Below are positions 33,401-43,400 of a stretch of 64,000 bases of DNA, one piece after another. Position numbers and translations under genes: made by a program. The notes under the pieces are model-generated. The model searched no databases. It was not told the DNA's origin and was given only the letters and a program-made list of their open reading frames with translations. Within the stretch, counting starts at the first letter, position 1, and each line of letters begins with the position of its first letter. The stretch is from positions 70,784-134,783 of the forward strand of contig CAZKCG010000008.1 of NCBI GenBank assembly GCA_964551445.1, given 5' to 3'. The stretch is from DAOPXV01 sp964551445 (GTDB taxonomy: Bacteria; Muiribacteriota; UBA9980).

Positions 33401-36400
33401 GTGAACCGGTCATTCCTGTCGGGAGGAGGAATTCGCTCGTTAAGAGAGCGTTTCCAACCTGCTGTCCGTCTATCTTAACGTTATACATTGCGGCATTAGC
33501 TGTTGTTGTGCCTGCGACCACTACAGGATTCCATTTGAGTTTGTTGCCGGTAAGATCGTAAACTAAACCGGTTATATTGAGAGGGTTCGTTCCGCCGCCG
33601 ATCATGAAGTTGAACGGAGGTTCCGGCGACCACGGGCCCATCTGAGCGTTAGGCGATGTAGCCGTAGGAGGAATTATAGCCTGAACCTGAGCGTTATGCG
33701 ATCCGGTCATGCCGACGGGAAGGAGGAATTCAGTCGTTAAAAGAGCGTTTCCGACCTGCTGTCCGTCAAACTTGACGTTATACATTATAGAGTTGGCTGT
33801 CGTTGTTCCGGCCATAACTACAGGATTCCATTTAAGTTTATTGCCTGTAGCGTCATAGATCAAACCGGTAATACCGAGAGTATTTGTTCCGCCGCCGATC
33901 ATGAAGTTGAACGGAGGTTCCGGCGACCATGGGCCCATCTGAGCCGTAGGCTTGGCAGCCGTAGCGGGGACTATCGCCTGAACCTGAGCGACATGCGAAC
34001 CCGTCATTCCGGCAGGAAGGAAGAATTCACTTGTCGTGAGAGCGTTTCCGGCCTGCTGTCCGTCTATCTCGACGTTATACATTACAGCGTTAGCCGTCGT
34101 TGTTCCGGCCATTATAACAGGATTCCATTTAAGCTTGTTGCCGGCCGCATCGTATATTAAACCGGTAATACCGAGAGGATTGGTTCCGCCGCCGATCATG
34201 AAGTTGAACGGAGGTTCTGGCGACCATGGACCCATCTGAGCCGCGGGAGCCGTAGCCGAAGGGGGGATTATAGCCTGAACCTGAGCGTTATGCGAGCCCG
34301 TCATCGTAGCGGGAAGGAGATATTCGCTCATCGTGAGAGCGTTTCCGACCTGCTGACCGTCTATGTTAACATTGTACATTACGGCCGTAGCTGCCGTTGC
34401 GCCGGCGACAATAATAGGATTCCATTTAAGTTTGTTTCCGGTAGCTACATAAGTTAAACCCGTGATGCCAAGAGGATTTGTTCCGCCGCCGATCATGAAG
34501 TTGAACGGAGGTTCCGGCGACCATGGGCCCATCTGAGCCGTAGGCATTGTAGCGGTAGCGGGAATTATAGCCTGTACCTGAGCGACGTGAGCGCCGGTCA
34601 TTGTTGCAGGAAGAATATATTCGGTCGTTGTGAGGGCGTTTCCGGCCTGCTGACCGTCTATCTTGACGTTGTACATTATAGCGTTGGCGGTTGTAGAGCC
34701 AGCGATAACTATAGGATTCCATTTAAGTTTTTTGCCTGTAACGTCGTACATTAAACCGGTAATACCGAGAGGATTGGTTCCGCCGCCGATCATGAAATTA
34801 AGAGCGGGTTCCGGCGACCACGGGCCCATCTGAGCGGTGGTTGTTGTTCCGGAAGCGGGCATTATAGCCTGTACCTGAGCGATGTGCGAGCCGGTCATCG
34901 CAGCGGGAAGAATGTATTCGTTCATCGAGATAGCCGCGGTGTTAACCATCTGGCCGTCTATCTTAACGTTGTAAGTGACCGTGTTGGCTGCTGTAGCGCC
35001 GGCGATAACTATAGGATTCCATTTAAGTTTGTTTCCTGTAACATCGTACATTAAACCGGTGATGCCGAGAGGATTGGTTCCGCCGCCTATCGTGAAATTA
35101 AGAGCGGGTTCCGGCGACCATGGGCCCATCTGAGCCGTCGTCGTGCCGACAGCCGGTAATACCGCCTGGACCTGAGCGTTATGCGAACCGGTCATGCCGG
35201 CGGGAAGGATGTATTCGTTCATCGATATAGCTGCGGTGTTGGCCATCTTGCCGTCTATGTTTATGTTATACATAATCGCGCTTGCTGTAGTTGCGCCGGC
35301 AACTATGATAGGATTCCATTTAAGTTTGTTTCCTGTGACATCGTACATTAAACCTGTAACGGCAAGGTTGCTCGTTCCGCCGCCGACCGTGAAGTTAAGA
35401 GCGGGTTCGGGCGACCATGGGCCGGGTAACTGGTCTGATCCCGTGATCATAGCCTGTACCTGAGCGATGTGCGAGCCGGTCATTGTGGCAGGAAGAAGAT
35501 ATTCGTTCATTGTGAGAGCTGCGGTGTTGACCATCTGGCCGTCTATTTTAACGTTATACGCTATCGTGTTGGCGGCCGTCGTTCCAGCGGTCGTTCCGGC
35601 AACTATGATAGGATTCCATTTAAGTTTGTTTCCGGTGGCTACATATGTTAAACCGGTAACGGCGAGAGTGTTCGAGCCGCCGCCCGCGGTCGTGAACATA
35701 AGAGCGGGTTCAGGCGACCAGGGGCCGTACTGTGACATCGTGGTAGCCGATCCCTGCATCATGGCCTGGATCTGAGCTGAGTGAGGTCCGGCCATTACGG
35801 TTGCGGGTATCGAAAAATCCATCATGCCGGGAGCGACGGGGTATGTCATACCGTCTATTTTAACGATATACTGATACATAGCGCCTGTCGTCGTAGCCGT
35901 GATGGGATTCCATTTAAGTTTATTGCCTGTCTGATCATAAGCAAGGCCCGTAACCGCGGGAACGTTAGCGGCGGGAGTTCCGCCCGTCATGGTTATAGCG
36001 CCGTTGTCATAGTTCATGGCCGTGTCGCTGTCGACATACATGAAATAAGCCTGGCCTATAGTGAACGTAGGATCGATACCGTCGAGGAGCTCGGCAAGGC
36101 CTGTAGCGTTCTTCAATACCTGGATGAAAGAACCCGAAGCGGCGCTGTATCTGTAGAGGCCGCGGATAACCGGGTAGGCTTTCATGAGGTCGCTGAATTT
36201 CATAGCCGTTACGGGTTTTGAGATACCTATGAGGTTGAAGCCCGCTTTCAAATTAAGGGTTCCAACGGTCTGTATGGGTTCGCCGGTAACGCTTATTATG
36301 ACGGGGGAAGCGGCTTTTACTATATAGCCTCTTCCAGCCGTGAGATTTATGAGGGTGCCTTCGGAAACGCTTAAGAAGCTTCCCGAAGCGGCGCTGAATG

Positions 36401-36593
36401 AGTATAATTCCTGTATGGCGGGGTTCTGATTTTTGAAATCGGCTGCCTGTATGAGCGGTTTAACGCTGAAGCTTACAAAGTTGAAACCGGCTTTAAGATC
36501 CATTGTCTGGGGAAGTCCCGCCGTGACCTGAGCGAAAGCGGTGCCTGTGAAAAGCGCTAAAACGAGAAGCGCGATGAAAATTTTTCTCAACAT
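30438..36593 (-). CDS. 2051-residue secreted protein with nine tandem Fn3-like repeats
   Basis: Exported giant protein. Seen: signal peptide ending TAFAQ, the GFN module (22-205) with LKAGFNFVSFSVKP, GSFLSVSEGTL and LKAGFNLIGISKPV, then nine tandem units of about 99 residues (about 209-1097). Each opens with ITGLxYDxTGNKLKWNP, has YNVKIDGQ, LLPATMTGSHxAQVQA and ends AQMGPWSPEP. Beyond these, chitobiase C-terminal-like units (YYTLDGSDPN, YYTVDGTMPV) alternate with Fn3-like units to about 1735, followed by further beta units and a final chitobiase-C-like unit with CPTPGAMIKYTIDGTDP. Met and Thr are unusually common in the repeats. No catalytic motif. It is cotranscribed with the lipoprotein at 36688-37080, 94 bases upstream. 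Adhesin or matrix protein is inference only. Confidence 0.8.
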   Translation of the reverse strand: MLRKIFIALLVLALFTGTAFAQVTAGLPQTMDLKAGFNFVSFSVKPLIQAADFKNQNPAIQELYSFSAASGSFLSVSEGTLINLTAGRGYIVKAASPVIISVTGEPIQTVGTLNLKAGFNLIGISKPVTAMKFSDLMKAYPVIRGLYRYSAASGSFIQVLKNATGLAELLDGIDPTFTIGQAYFMYVDSDTAMNYDNGAITMTGGTPAANVPAVTGLAYDQTGNKLKWNPITATTTGAMYQYIVKIDGMTYPVAPGMMDFSIPATVMAGPHSAQIQAMMQGSATTMSQYGPWSPEPALMFTTAGGGSNTLAVTGLTYVATGNKLKWNPIIVAGTTAGTTAANTIAYNVKIDGQMVNTAALTMNEYLLPATMTGSHIAQVQAMITGSDQLPGPWSPEPALNFTVGGGTSNLAVTGLMYDVTGNKLKWNPIIVAGATTASAIMYNINIDGKMANTAAISMNEYILPAGMTGSHNAQVQAVLPAVGTTTAQMGPWSPEPALNFTIGGGTNPLGITGLMYDVTGNKLKWNPIVIAGATAANTVTYNVKIDGQMVNTAAISMNEYILPAAMTGSHIAQVQAIMPASGTTTTAQMGPWSPEPALNFMIGGGTNPLGITGLMYDVTGKKLKWNPIVIAGSTTANAIMYNVKIDGQQAGNALTTTEYILPATMTGAHVAQVQAIIPATATMPTAQMGPWSPEPPFNFMIGGGTNPLGITGLTYVATGNKLKWNPIIVAGATAATAVMYNVNIDGQQVGNALTMSEYLLPATMTGSHNAQVQAIIPPSATAPAAQMGPWSPEPPFNFMIGGGTNPLGITGLIYDAAGNKLKWNPVIMAGTTTANAVMYNVEIDGQQAGNALTTSEFFLPAGMTGSHVAQVQAIVPATAAKPTAQMGPWSPEPPFNFMIGGGTNTLGITGLIYDATGNKLKWNPVVMAGTTTANSIMYNVKFDGQQVGNALLTTEFLLPVGMTGSHNAQVQAIIPPTATSPNAQMGPWSPEPPFNFMIGGGTNPLNITGLVYDLTGNKLKWNPVVVAGTTTANAAMYNVKIDGQQVGNALLTSEFLLPTGMTGSHIANVQAFVPASATMPTAQMGPMSTVNFTVGSATAAALVFAPVPMAGTTFTAPLNVTITWPNTPAGGTIFYTLDNSDPLTANNANVKTYAMAGIPLMVNGTYTIKAVGKSPTAQTPVVAQTYILGPPATGVPAITPPFNYQSATNKVTWMPVNYNGLAMKYRVKFDGIEQTTLLTAAEFMVPANTTAGNHTLHVRAEAPATAGGAAQVGPWSPIDPFIFTVGGAGASGLVFAPVPMAGTNLYAPLNVTITWPNAPAGAMIYYTLDGSDPNGANALTYAFAGIPLAVNGTYNIKAIGKSPTVQSTVASQTYVLGASSGTLPAVTGLMYDPTGNKLKWNAVAPPATGGTVSYMVAIDTQTPVPVYTPEYMLPTTMTGTHKATVFARIMSTTGIPQDGTPAMLDFTVGGTTANLSVTFAPAGGSYPNAALSVMITPAPADAKIYYTVDGTMPVPNGTIMTGGPVTVSVPANSANFKITAVAHLNGATGTSVSQIYNTTGTGTTTGTIPAVTGLMYDAAMNKLKWNPITMPAGAYTYDLKVDGVSYPAGNMTEFMLPAAVMTGSHIAQVQAKLPAVPPATTFQMGPWAPEPAYTFTTGTTTGTIPAVTGLMYDTAMNKLKWNPITMPTGAYTYDLKIDGVPYPAGNMTEFMLPAAVMAGAHTAQVQAKLPAVPPATTFQMGPWSPEPAYTFTSTTGTTPTAPAQPTIVSTDMSTPGTALAHITITAAAGAQIKYSISSTTNGDVPGTPAAPSTMTAVNSPVTIDLPVGTKMYVAAVAVLNNVYSTPYTSFFNNYQTTTATTFTVPGAVNGSINVNINPAPMTTMPTIGDFTVTYSLNGGADMPAGAVTMINGAMAQPNFTLSVPVIPAGTVAQNAVYKVTYKGITASSPQFSVPVGTTPPAGTAPAAPTFTPAGGSLVGGTMIQINCPTPGAMIKYTIDGTDPAAIPGTATTVAAPASVSSPIVGMTITIKAIAVKDGMNSALMQQTYTGM
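33310..35965 (-). repeat. Nine tandem ~297-bp coding repeats
   Basis: The shared GGATTCCATTT of the repeat recurs at about 33526, 33823, 34120, 34417, 34713, 35013, 35311 and 35611, spacing 296-300 bases. Neighbouring copies are similar at the DNA level over much of their length, which points to recent tandem duplication and makes copy number prone to change. Confidence 0.9.
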
Positions 36594-36687
36594 TTAACTT
36601 TCTCCTTCTTGATTTTTTTAATATAATTCTATAAAAATATTTGATCCTAATGATCTATTATAACTGGTTTTAATTTTCTGTTTAAAT

Positions 36688-37080
36688 TTAGTTGATTTTT
36701 ATGCCTTTTCCGTTGTTGTCGTATTTATCAGATGGGTTGTTGTAGATCATGAAAGACGCTTTAGCGGGAGCTTTCATAGTGACGGTATGGGTTAAGCCGT
36801 CAGCCGTAGTTGCCGAATGAAATTCCGACCAGAGAGCCGAGCCCTGGAATTCTAAACCTGAAGTGACGACGCTTCCTGTCTGAACGGGAACAGCCGTCTG
36901 ATAAGTTATCGTAACGTTTTCTCCGCTTCTTGATACGTTAACGCTTTCGGGAACTACAGTTGTTGAAGTTTTAGCGGCCGGGCTTGTAGGATCGCCTGAA
37001 GAGCCTGCACCGCAGCCTGATAACACCATCATGAGCGAGAAGACCACCAAGAGCGCCGTAACCTTTTTGAAATTGAACAT
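36688..37080 (-). CDS. Small lipoprotein, paralogue 2
   Basis: Lipoprotein of 130 residues, differing from the 22528-22920 product at only about nine positions, nearly all in the signal peptide and next to the lipobox. Seen: lipobox VLSGC followed by GAGSSGD, a Thr/Ser/Ala linker and the same small beta domain ending KYDNNGKGIKIN. It lies 94 bases upstream of the 2051-residue protein, the same relative position as the first paralogue to its Fn3 protein. RBS AGGAGG. No family is recognised; a partner role for the large protein is inferred from the repeated pairing. Confidence 0.75.
   Translation of the reverse strand: MFNFKKVTALLVVFSLMMVLSGCGAGSSGDPTSPAAKTSTTVVPESVNVSRSGENVTITYQTAVPVQTGSVVTSGLEFQGSALWSEFHSATTADGLTHTVTMKAPAKASFMIYNNPSDKYDNNGKGIKIN
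36743..36978 (-). repeat. 236-bp identical segment, copy 2
   Basis: Identical to 22583-22818. The upstream signal-peptide part and the last 18 codons differ at several synonymous sites, so identity stops abruptly on both sides. Confidence 0.9.
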
Positions 37081-37120
37081 TAGACTACCTCCTGTTTTTA
37101 TTTTGGATTTAAAACTTTTT

Positions 37121-37173
37121 AAAAATAAAAAAATACCTTGACCATGGTCACGAAGGACCCGATCCGGTATTTT
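37121..37173 (-). terminator. Leader attenuator of the 36688-30438 operon
   Basis: Minus strand: stem AAATACC/GGTATTT (outer arms 37172-37166 and 37137-37131) with inner pairs around GACCATGGTC, followed by TTTTTTTATTTTT. It lies about 45 bases before the lipoprotein start. Confidence 0.72.
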
Positions 37174-37272
37174 CTAAGAGTCATTTTTGGTTATATACAA
37201 ACATCATAATTTTTACTTTTGAAGATCGTTATTGTTGTTAAAACTCTTTGCAGCTTTCAATCTACATTTTCA

Positions 37273-37301
37273 ATTGTATCAACACTCGAATAAAAAGTCA
37301 A
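37273..37301 (-). promoter_or_regulatory. Sigma-70 promoter of the 36688-30438 operon
   Basis: Minus strand: TTGACT (37296-37301), 17-base spacer, TACAAT (37273-37278) preceded by TGA. The predicted leader is about 186 bases. The gap 37081-37429 holds this, the attenuator and a terminator and nothing else I can see. Confidence 0.82.
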
Positions 37302-37341
37302 TAGGTTTTTCGAAAAAAGATTAAAATGCTCAAGAATGAAA

Positions 37342-37380
37342 TAAAAACAGGCTCGAAGCCTGGCTTGAGCCTGTTTTTAT
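37342..37380 (-). terminator. Intrinsic terminator of the 37430 gene
   Basis: Stem AAAAACAGGCTC/GAGCCTGTTTTT (37343-37354 and 37367-37378), loop about 12 bases. Symmetric, so it would work in either direction. Confidence 0.88.
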
Positions 37381-37429
37381 TTTTTAGATCATTTAATGAT
37401 TATATATCCATGCCGTTGATCGGTCAAAT

Positions 37430-40400
37430 TTATTTGCCGCCGCTTTTCAGTACCGGTGAACTAACCATGACGGTTGAAAAGTTATACGGCATAGACTTCG
37501 CCAGAACGCGCGGCGTTTCCTGATTTGATGAAGCCATGTCTATCGCTTCGATCTGCGCTACATGCCGGCCTGCGGTCAGACCGGTAAAAGTAAACATCGC
37601 CGTGGTTACGGGAGCCGCCGTCCGCGCGATACCGTCGACAATAACTCTGTAACCGGTTGAAACTCCGGGCGCGGAAACGAACGCGTTCCATTTGAGAGAA
37701 CTTGCGGCCGGTTCGAAAACAAGGCCCGTTATTTCAGCCGCGCCGCCGCCCATATCGAATTCAAGCTGGGTCGACCACGGGCCCGCCATTAGAGGAACCG
37801 AACCGGGTATCTGGGCCTGTATCTGGACTTTATGGCTGCCGCTCATAAGATGGCCGACGCCATATTCAGTCATTGAAACCGGTGCGGGAGTCATCATTCC
37901 GTCTATCATTACCATATAAACCGCTGGCGAGGCGTTATCAGATAACGAAACTGGTTTCCACATTATCTTTTTTGCGCCTGCGTCAAATATCACGCCGGTA
38001 ACCTGCGGAAAATTCGAGGTTGTTCCGTTCGAATCGAATTTAAGCGGCTGGCACCAGGGTCCGGCCTGAGGCGGATAAGTGTTCGATAACTGCGCCTGTA
38101 CTTCGGCCGCATGCCATCCGCCCGGAAGTGATAGCGGAAGCGTGAATTCGGCCGCGGCCGTAGGTCCGTATATAACGCCGTCTATCCTAACCATATACAT
38201 ATAAGCGGCGATAGGAGGAGCGATGGGAAGATCGCCGGGGTTCGAGGAACCCGGGACGCTGCCGCCGGTGTTTGTAATAACGGTCGTGCCTGTTGTCGGA
38301 GTAACGGTTCCCTCAAACGGCCTTACGGGTGTGTCATTGACTGAAAAAAGCGGGTTCCATTTGAGTTTTTTCATGCCCGGATCATAAACGAGTCCTGTTA
38401 CGACGGGGATGTTTTCCGTGTTCGATCCGTCTTCGATCCTGAAAGCGTAGGGCGATGAAAACGGTCCGGCCTCAGGCGGGTAGGTTCCGGTAAGCACGGC
38501 CTGTATTTCTATTTTGTGATCGCCGTCCGGAAGGTTTCCAACGAAGAATTCATTCTGGTAAACCGGTGACGAAAGAACCGCGCCGTCAAGCCTTATCATG
38601 TAGCTGTAAGGGCGGTAACGCATACCGGCATCCGTTGCGCCGGGCGTCACTGTTGCCCCGGATGAGGACGTGTCACCGGACCCTGTTTCGGTATTGACCG
38701 GAATGAGTGGCATGATTGAAATATCGTCAACGGGCGTCCATCTTATGACCTTCATCATAGGGTCATAGAATACTCCTGTTACTGCCGGGATATTGTTTTG
38801 ACTTCCGCCATCGGTCGTAAATATTATGGTTTCCGAGAACTGGCCGCTAACCGGCGGATAAGTGTTTGGGACAATAGCCTGGACCTGAGCCTTGTGCGGG
38901 CCCGAAGCGAGATTTGTTGCGGGGAATTCGGTCACGCCCGCGGGAGTGTTGAACAACATTGCGTCGATCATGACGCCGTACGCGTAAACTCTGCTGTCCG
39001 CGGCTGAAATTACAGGCTTCCAAATGAGCGTTTTTCTTGCGGAGTCGTAAACAAGACCCGTTACCATAGGTATCTCGCCGGCAGGAAGAGTTCCGAAGCT
39101 GACCTGAGCGGGCACTCCGGTTTTCGATCCGCTCGCGTCCAGTATTAAAATGAAGCCCTGGCGGAATTTGAAGTTTTGGTCGGCGGGCCTTCCGGCTTTG
39201 ATCACCGTCGCGGTCCAGCTCAAGTGAGGAAGCTGGATCGGAAGCGGATCGGGATTTGCCGGATCTGCCATTGGATAAAACATCAGTTTAAGGCTTTTGT
39301 CAGTGTTCGCGCCTAAATTATTCCCGGTTATTAAAAGTTCCGTAAAATCAGCCTTTAGCGTTATTGGCCTGTCCGCCTGAACGGATATGCCGTTTATGGC
39401 GTTTATGACCGATCCGGTCTGTGACTGCTGGAACGATATTTTGATGATATTTGATACTATATAGTTTCCGATGCCGGGCTCGACTATATAAAGTTCCCAC
39501 AACCCGGAAAATCTTTCGTTGGACATAATGCCTAAAGCGGCATCAGTTACGCGCGTCGAACTGATATTTTTCAGGTCGATAGTGTTATTCGTCCAGTTCG
39601 AAGAGCCGGAATCTGCGATATATTTTTCCTCGGAAGTGCCGGCGCGCCTCATGAACGCTATCCTGAAAGTGTCGTTGGCCGATCTCAACCCTTCGCCGAT
39701 AAGCTGAAGGCTTTCAGCCTCGAACGGGACGCCGACTATCTGAGTGGCGTTGAATTCAGCGGGTGAGGGGTTCGCCGGCGAGAAAACTTTTATAAGGTTT
39801 ATTTTCGCGGATGTTACGGCGGTGCCGCCGGTTTTTTTAATATCGACGAATATATCCTTGGATAACTGTATCATACCGTAAGGCCCGAAAGCCGTGTCGA
39901 GGATATTGGACACGGCTTCAGCGACAGGCGGCATTGGATTGGCCTCGTATATCGCGAGGGCCGAATTTCCATATATAGCCGTTGAATATGGCACGCTTAC
40001 GATTATAAGAGTGTCGTTCCAGCTTGAAATTTTAAGCTGGAAGGGAGCGGGCCGTGGATTGAACGGCGATGCGGAAGGTTTAAGCCATACGCTTTTCGCG
40101 CCCTGCCCGCCGAAGTTTTTGCCTTCGAGTTTCATTTCAAAAGCGGCCGAATTAAGATCGCCGGCCGCTTCAACGGTGATCGGCGAACCTAAGAATTCGA
40201 CGCCGTTCACCTTATTGATCACGGGCATATCCGAAAGTTCGTTCACGAATCTGATGCTGATCATGAAAGGATTGACGGGTTTGCCGGCGATATCATCGAT
40301 GATGTTTATGCCGCAGGGAAATTTAGCGATATAATCGCCCACGGTTCCGGGCGCCTGGGCCGACATTATAGATGGAACGGCCTTTTGCGTATCGATCCTT

Positions 40401-43400
40401 CCTTTGATCTTAGTATCGGACCAATCGGCCGCCGAAGCGCTGTCGGCTATCGGAACATGCAGAGCCGATCCCGAGACCTGGAATATAAGGTCGAGATGGC
40501 GGTGCGAGGGTGAGGAGAAATTGCTGCCTGTGAGTACGATATCTATTACGGAGGAACCGTTTTGCGGCCTTGAAAGATTTATGACGCTCTGCGCGCTGAC
40601 GCCGTTCACGGTGTTTATGACGGCGGGCTTCATCGTTCCCGGATCGAAATCCGAATAGAAGAATATGACGGAAATGGTCGATGAAACAGGTTTATCGGCC
40701 GCGACATCCCATATGACAATGGAAGCTAAAACGTTAGGCGCTATTTGGCTGTTCCTCATATTATCGGCTTTTATGGCGATCATGTTGTCTTTCCAGTTGT
40801 CAATGTCGGCTGACGTTGAAAGATAGACCGGCGCCGCTGCCTCGTTAGAATTTAATTTACTTCCGAAGCATTTGACGGCGTATTTCACGCCGGCCGGCGG
40901 CAGCATGCGATCGCCTTTAAGAACGAGATCCTTTGTGTTTACGACCTCGAACGGCCGCGAAGCGTTGAACGCCGGCGCGCTGCGATCGCCGTTTATGAGT
41001 TCTAATATATAAACGCTGATATCAGATGCCTGGCCTTCGCTTATTCTCACGGCGACGCTCGTAAGCTGTCCGTATTTCGTGTCAAAAATTTCAAGGATAT
41101 AGTAGCCTTTGAGGCCTTTAAGTTTCTCCGAGCCGAATTTTATCGAGTTTCCCGTCCAGTTGAAACTGCCGCTGTCGGCGAGTATCACAGGGAATTTAAG
41201 TTCGGGACCGGATAACTGAAGAACTCTTCGATCTTCCGGGCTGAAAGGCTTGAAGTTGTCACCGCTGACCTCTATTATAGGCATGTCGGGCGCGACGGCG
41301 AGTTCGAACGGCGCGGGCATCGAGGGGATCCCGGGCGTAGGATTCGCGACCTTTCTGCCGGCTATCGTCGTGATCACGACTTTGGATAATTCAAAGTCCG
41401 GCGGCGGAACGGGAGTGTCTTCGCCTTCGGTTATAAGCCATGTTTCAACTCCGACAAACCGTTTCACAAAAATATGCTTATCTTCGATCACGAAATTTCC
41501 GAGATTAAAACCGGCAGGCCCGGGAGGAAGAAAGTTAATTCCATCGGAGCCGTTAATTCCGGATAAGACGGCTTCTTTGTAAATTCCTTCGATCTTCCAG
41601 GGCGCGCGGACCGATACCATGTCGTCTTTCACTGATTCTGCCGAAGGCATAACTCCGTCCGGTATGGTTATTTTAATGTCTTTTATGACTGAAAGTATTT
41701 TAATGATTTTTGATCTGCGTTCGGACGAAAGCTGTTTTTCATACATTTTTTCATAGGCGTTCGCCCGCTCTTCGGGCGTTCTTGAATTATCGCTCAGGGT
41801 TTCGAGTATCTTTTTGTAGAGCGGAAGTATTATGTCCCTGGCGGAACCCGGAACCTCTTTTTTTATAATAAAATTGAACGGCTTTTCGCTCGCGGGATCA
41901 TTGATGGAGCCGTCCGGATCGGCGGGATTGAAGTTGACGAGTTTGAAGAGGAACATGTAGTTTCCGGCGGTGAGGTTCGGAAAAGCCTTGTTAAGCTCGA
42001 GCCTGAACGCTTTAGGTTCGCCTTCGATCCTTTCGAGTTTTACGGGATACGCTGAATTGAACACCGGCATGAAATTACTCACGAGCGTGGCGGCGGCGAG
42101 TTCGGGCTGCATAAGGGTAACATAGGCGCCGGTGTAAATTCCGGCGGCGTCCTTATACTCCGGGGCGGGTTCGGATGACGCCGTCAATTTGAAAATGGTG
42201 TTTTCAGCGGTTGAAATAACTTCAATGCGCTCGATAAAAGCGAAAGCTGATTTTTGTTTCACTACATAGTTCGCGACCGCGGTCGTTCTTTTGCCGTCAA
42301 AGCTTTCGGCGGTTACGACTATATCGTAAGAGCCGGGTTTAGGCTCGGTGACGGTGACGCCGCCTTCCCATTTGAATCTTTTCGCGTGATCCGCGCTTCT
42401 TTTAAGTTCTATCACCATCGGCGTGTTATTATCCCCGACGGCATATATGGCGTTTCCGAACTGTCTTACCTCGGCCGAGACCTTCGTTATAAGGAGCTCG
42501 CCCTCCTTCGTTTCGGGAACGATAACGTTAGCCGAAATAGATACCGTTGTAGCCGCCGCGGTTTTATCGAGTTCGATGAACGGCGGGTTTATTACGATCG
42601 CGGTTATCATGGGCTTTCCGGCCACGAATTCATCCGTGAAAGATCCTTCGTTGTTGAGCTGTTCGATAAAACGCTTGACATCCTTTATGAACGATTCGTC
42701 GGCGTTCTGTTCGATGATCTCGCTCAGGAACTGAAGGGCCAGGTTCTTGAATTTAATTTCTTTAGTTCTGGGAATGAGATATCTTTCCATGTAAAGTATG
42801 GCGAGCTGGAATTTAGCGTTGGCCCTGAAGTGTCTCATGTCATCGTCGCGAACTATATTTCCGGTGAATTTAGCGTCTTTCGTTATATCGACGGCTATGG
42901 CGCGAAGTATTTTTTCCGCCCCGGTGAACGCGAATTCTATTTCGGCCGTTGAATAGCCGTTCTTATAATAGAAGCGCAGTTTTTCTATGAGGCTGACGGC
43001 TTTCTGAAATTCTTCGCCCGGTTTCGTCTGGTCGGAAAGCGAATTATTAAGCTGGTTTAGCGCGTCCTGAGCGGTATATACGAATTCGGAATTCGGGTAT
43101 TTGAGAAGGAAAAGTTTATATCTTTCCACGACCTTGTTTTTCAGTCCTTCGTCTTTTGCCGCGGAAAGCCGGAACATATTGTAAAGGCAGTTCGCCGCGA
43201 AATAGTGCGCGGCTTCTCTCAGCTTCGCGATCGCGGCGGTTTCTTTTTTTGCCAGGAACTCGTCGTATTTGTTGAGCGCTTTGTTGAATTCGTCCGAAGC
43301 TTCAACCGCGAGTTCGTCGTCGCGCATGTTCTCAGCCCGTTTTCTGATCTTTTCGGCTTCCGCAAACACCGTGTCGGATGACGCTACGAAACCGCCGTCC

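Noticed and set aside
42254..42952. 232-codon plus-strand open frame
   Set aside because: It lies entirely antisense to the 37430-45610 lipoprotein gene, has no RBS and has Arg/Tyr/Phe/Val-rich shadow composition; the minus-strand protein shows real domains.
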